Shown here piece after piece: positions 58,267 through 61,094 of a DNA stretch of 61,094 nucleotides. The notes below the pieces were generated by a model, which saw only the letters and a list, made by a program, of their open reading frames with translations, did not search any database and was not told where the DNA came from. Numbering within the stretch: the stretch's first letter is position 1; every line of letters begins with the position of its first letter. Source of the stretch: Rubrivivax sp. (GTDB taxonomy: Bacteria; Pseudomonadota; Gammaproteobacteria; Burkholderiales; Burkholderiaceae_C); assembly GCA_022843905.1 (NCBI GenBank), contig JALHMT010000030.1:1-61094 (forward strand). Reading direction: 5' to 3'. Made by a program: the position numbers and the translations under genes.

Positions 58267-59193
58267 ATGAGCACCGCGCTGCCGCCCCCGTTCGACGCCG
58301 AGCGCTTCGAGCTCGATGGCCCCTGGGGGCGAATGACCGGCTTCGTGGCCGGCGACGGACCGCCCATGCTGCTGGTGCACAGCGTGAATGCCGCCGCCTG
58401 TGCAGCCGAAGTCAAACCGCTGTTCGACCACTACCGTCGCTCGCACACCGTCTTCGCCTACGACATGCCGGGCTACGGCCTGTCCGACCGCAGGGACATC
58501 GCCTACACGCCGCGCCTGATGACCGACGCGCTGCTGGCCGTGGGCCGCCGGGCGAGCGAGCGCTGCGGCAAGACCGCCGTCGACGCCCTGGCGCTGTCGC
58601 TGGGCACCGAGTTCCTGGCGCGTGCGGGCGCCGAGTCGCCCGGGCTCTGGCGCAGCCTGGGCCTGGTCAGCCCGACCGGCTTCAGCGGCCGCACGTCCTG
58701 GCGCAAGGCGCCCGGCACGACCCGCGCGCTGCCCTGGCTGCACAAGGCCCTGGCCGGTCCCGGCTGGGGCGGCGCGGTGTTCCGCGGCCTGACGCGGCCG
58801 GGCGTGATCCGCTACTTCCTGGAACGCACCTGGGGCAGCAAGCACATCGACGAAGGCCTGTGGGCCTACGACGTGCTCACCACGCGCCAGCCCGGCGCCG
58901 AACACGCACCGCTGCACTTCCTGTCGGCCAGCATGTTCAGCGCCGACATCCACTCCGTCTACGAGAGCCTGAAGATGCCGGTGTGGATGTCGCACGGCGT
59001 GCGAGGCGACTTCGTCGACTACCGCCAGAAGACGCTGGTCGAGCACCTGCCGAACTGGCGCTTCACGGTCTTCGACAGCGGCGCACTGCCGCAGTTCGAG
59101 GACCTGGCCGGCTTCTGCGCCGCGTGGGACGAGTTCCGCGACAGCGCGTCACCGCGCGCTGTGCTCAGGACGAAGAAGCCAGCGGCAGGTTGA
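58267..59193 (+). CDS. Alpha/beta-hydrolase-fold protein with atypical catalytic motifs
   Basis: The protein has 308 residues. The fold is clear (MLLVHSVNAAACAAEVKPLF, FAYDMPGYGLSD). The nucleophile elbow is ALALSLGTEFLAR, where the first glycine of GxSxG is replaced by leucine. The place where the catalytic histidine is expected reads FDSGALPQFEDL, with no histidine. It may be inactive as a hydrolase or use another residue. Its last 29 bases overlap the convergent DUF6352-like gene. No PEP-CTERM-associated family is recognised, and the function is unknown. Confidence 0.75.
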   Translation: MSTALPPPFDAERFELDGPWGRMTGFVAGDGPPMLLVHSVNAAACAAEVKPLFDHYRRSHTVFAYDMPGYGLSDRRDIAYTPRLMTDALLAVGRRASERCGKTAVDALALSLGTEFLARAGAESPGLWRSLGLVSPTGFSGRTSWRKAPGTTRALPWLHKALAGPGWGGAVFRGLTRPGVIRYFLERTWGSKHIDEGLWAYDVLTTRQPGAEHAPLHFLSASMFSADIHSVYESLKMPVWMSHGVRGDFVDYRQKTLVEHLPNWRFTVFDSGALPQFEDLAGFCAAWDEFRDSASPRAVLRTKKPAAG

Positions 59194-60238
59194 GCAGCAG
59201 GTTCTGCGGCTTCAGTCGAAGGACCCGCTGGTCGTTCATCGACAGGCCCAGGTAGACCGTCTTGCCGGCGACGTCCCGGCGCATCTCGGCGGGGTCGGCG
59301 AAGTCCAGCTGGAACAGGCTGACCAGGCGGCGCAGGCGTTCGGCCTCGACCTCGCGGCCTTCATAGAGATCGTTGAGCAGCGCGGTGGACACGGCGTCCA
59401 GCCCGACGTGCCAGCGCCATTGCGCGTCGGCGATGCGCTGCAGCGGCTGGATCGCCAACTGCACGCCCAGCAGGTGGCGCACCCACTTCTCGAGCACGCC
59501 GGCCAGGGCCTTCAGGCCGGACCGTGCGTTGACGAGCTGGAACTTCACGCCGTGGCCGATGTCGTGGCTGATCTGGTGCGTCAGGTCGAGCAGGTGGCGC
59601 TGGCCGGCGCCGGGCCGGGCGGCGTCGGCCCAGAAGCCGGGGGCGTGCTCGTCGTTCAGCACGCGCAGGTCCAGTCCCTTCAGCGGCGTCTTGGCCGACG
59701 CCAGCAGGCGGCCCAGATCACCGAAGCCGTGCGTCTGGTGCTGCAGGTCGAGCGTGGCCTGGTCGCCGGCCAGCACCCGGTCGCCCTCCAGCGTGATGCG
59801 CTGCGGGCGGAACAGCAGTTCGGCAGCGCGCACCTCCAAGGCATCGGCGCTGCCGTCGAGCATGCCGCGCAGCACGGCCGCCACGACCTGATCGATGAAC
59901 AGCGGCGGTGTGCCGATGGCGCCGCCACGGAAGCGCTGCAGCAGCCAGGCTTCCAGCGTGCCGGCCGCCAGCAGCGCGTCGCGGAAGTCGAGAAAGACGC
60001 GGTAGTTGTCGCGCGCGTCCGGATCGCGCAGGGCCGACAGTTCGGCCGCGCTGACGCCGCGCAAGGGCTCGTCGTGCAGGCGGCGGTGCAGCGCCTTCTC
60101 GGCCCGGCAGGACTCTTCCACCAGCGCCAGCTCGGGCCGCGCCAGCAGAGCGCGCACGTGGTCGGCGCCCGGCACCAGCCAGCCCTGGGCATTGCGCGTC
60201 AACGCGTGGAAGCCGCAATCGGGCCAGAAGTCCTGCAT
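59165..60238 (-). CDS. DUF6352-like protein
   Basis: The protein has 357 residues without signal peptide or membrane helices. It opens MQDFWPDCGFHALTRNAQGW, a pattern I associate with DUF6352 proteins of Burkholderiales; the function is unknown. The central part contains HLLDLTHQISHDIGHGVKFQ, with a histidine-rich stretch that might bind metal. The ATG at 60238 is the natural start. It is transcribed toward the alpha/beta hydrolase gene and diverges from the DUF3482 GTPase gene (81 bases apart). Confidence 0.65.
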   Translation of the reverse strand: MQDFWPDCGFHALTRNAQGWLVPGADHVRALLARPELALVEESCRAEKALHRRLHDEPLRGVSAAELSALRDPDARDNYRVFLDFRDALLAAGTLEAWLLQRFRGGAIGTPPLFIDQVVAAVLRGMLDGSADALEVRAAELLFRPQRITLEGDRVLAGDQATLDLQHQTHGFGDLGRLLASAKTPLKGLDLRVLNDEHAPGFWADAARPGAGQRHLLDLTHQISHDIGHGVKFQLVNARSGLKALAGVLEKWVRHLLGVQLAIQPLQRIADAQWRWHVGLDAVSTALLNDLYEGREVEAERLRRLVSLFQLDFADPAEMRRDVAGKTVYLGLSMNDQRVLRLKPQNLLLNLPLASSS

Positions 60239-60319
60239 GCGCCACAGTGTAGGGGGCGCGTTCCCGGGTCAGGCGCATCACCACGCCGCCGGTCGGCGCT
60301 ACAGTGCCGCGATCGAGCC

Positions 60320-61094
60320 ATGACCGACAACGACAGCCAGAACCGTCAGCACCGCCCGAACCGTCCGATCGCCCTGAGCCTGGTCTCGCACACCAACGTC
60401 GGCAAGACGACGCTGGCGCGCACCCTGCTCGCGCGCGACGTGGGCGAGGTGCGCGACGCACCCCACGTCACCGAGTTCGCCGACGAGCACCTGCTGCTGC
60501 GCACGACCGAGGGCGACGAGCTGCGGCTGTGGGACACGCCCGGTTTCGGCGACAGCGTGCGCCTGGTGCGCCGCATGCGCCTGAGCGGCAACCCGATCGG
60601 CTGGTTCCTCAGCGAGGTCTGGGACCGCTGGCGCGACCGCGCCTTCTGGCACAGCCAGCAGGCGCTGCGCCATGTGCGTGACGGCAGCGACGTCGTGCTC
60701 TACCTCGTCAACGCCAGCGAGGAACCTGCTGCCGCCGCCTACGTGGCGCCCGAGATGGAGCTGCTGGGCTGGATCGGCAAGCCGGTGATCGTGCTGCTCA
60801 ACCAGCTCGGGGCGCCGCGCGAACGTTCGCTGGAAGACGCCGACGTGCAGCGCTGGCGCGACCACCTGGCGCCGCACGCGCTGGTGCGGGCGGTGTGGCC
60901 GATGGACGCCTTTGCGCGCTGCTGGGTGCAGGAGGCCACGCTGCTGCAGGCCATCGAAGAAGCCTTGGTGCCCGAGCGCCGCCCGTCGGCGCGCCGCCTG
61001 GCCGACGCCTGGCGCGCCCAGCGCCAGGCCACCTTCGACGCCTCGATGGCGGCGCTGGCCGGCAGCCTGGGGCGCATCGCCGCCACGCGCGTGG
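60320..61094 (+). CDS. DUF3482 GTPase (partial, cut by window end)
   Basis: The gene encodes 258 codons up to the window edge; the frame starts at the ATG at 60320 and continues. G-protein motifs: G1 SHTNVGKTTLAR (degenerate GxxxxGKT beginning), G3 LRLWDTPGFGDS, and G4-like VIVLLNQLG (N-Q-L-G in place of NKxD). It is the partner expected beside DUF2868 (55616-57046). Its C-terminal DUF3482 membrane region lies outside the window. GGCGCTACAGTG is just upstream, as before the DUF2868 gene. Confidence 0.85.
   Translation, partial: MTDNDSQNRQHRPNRPIALSLVSHTNVGKTTLARTLLARDVGEVRDAPHVTEFADEHLLLRTTEGDELRLWDTPGFGDSVRLVRRMRLSGNPIGWFLSEVWDRWRDRAFWHSQQALRHVRDGSDVVLYLVNASEEPAAAAYVAPEMELLGWIGKPVIVLLNQLGAPRERSLEDADVQRWRDHLAPHALVRAVWPMDAFARCWVQEATLLQAIEEALVPERRPSARRLADAWRAQRQATFDASMAALAGSLGRIAATRV

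Overview
The window is a gene-dense, high-GC (roughly 70% by eye) chromosomal segment. It most resembles a Burkholderiales bacterium of the Rubrivivax/Leptothrix/Methylibium/Comamonadaceae kind. The basis is a Bug/TTT-type periplasmic binding protein, a LiuR-controlled ivd with a beta-carbonic anhydrase and aceK behind it, two PEP-CTERM proteins, DUF2868 and DUF3482 genes, and palindromic intergenic repeats of the type common in that order. No rRNA, tRNA, CRISPR array, intact insertion sequence or prophage was recognised. Almost all bases are coding, and the many long antisense ORFs are GC-skew shadows.

Layout. 1-4.9 kb: end of a branched-chain amino-acid type ABC importer (livF partial, livG, binding protein) on the minus strand, with a near-consensus sigma-54 promoter; then an alpha/beta hydrolase and a PAS/AAA+ sigma-54 activator. 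5-10.7 kb: malonate block (GntR regulator with a 20-bp operator, malonyl-CoA decarboxylase, TTT binding protein, malonyl-CoA synthetase, NAD-dependent epimerase). 10.7-13 kb: esterase, cupin dioxygenase-like protein and SDR on the minus strand. 13.1-17.6 kb: glutathione peroxidase, then glutathione-dependent formaldehyde oxidation (adhC, fghA) in line with a divergent RlmN-like radical SAM gene and an FGE-fold protein. 17.6-22.8 kb: lipase; ivd behind a LiuR operator, carbonic anhydrase, aceK. 22.8-28.3 kb: minus-strand operon of a TonB-dependent receptor, an ABC ATPase and two ABC-2/DUF3526 permeases.

28.4-29.9 kb is a small accessory and decay zone: a probable group II intron 5' fragment directly behind an intrinsic terminator, a PEP-CTERM gene with a sigma-54-like promoter, and a collapsed parDE toxin-antitoxin locus. 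29.9-38.2 kb: ferredoxin-NADP reductase, thiolase, LysE exporter, a nested-palindrome element, an orphan c-heme HAMP sensor, a Ca2+/H+ antiporter, a trypsin-like protease, and liuR divergent from an MBL hydrolase over a second LiuR operator. 38.4-40.2 kb: YgjP-type metalloprotease and an SDR.

40.2-45.2 kb is the most novel-looking part. A small protein and a 941-residue TPR-CHAT cysteine protease form one transcription unit, and a secreted S8 subtilase forms the next. Both units start behind the same 15-base element, followed at identical spacing by a TCTGT box, so they probably share one alternative sigma factor or activator. 45.2-50 kb: copper P-type ATPase, SDR, acyl-CoA dehydrogenase, YegP-like protein. 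50.3-55.5 kb: five tandem LysR-family regulators with no obvious target. 55.6-61.1 kb: DUF2868 membrane protein and a DUF3482 GTPase (cut by the window end), separated by a second PEP-CTERM gene with a sigma-54-like promoter, a probably inactive alpha/beta hydrolase and a DUF6352-like gene.

All functional names come from motif recognition by reading; no database search was possible.
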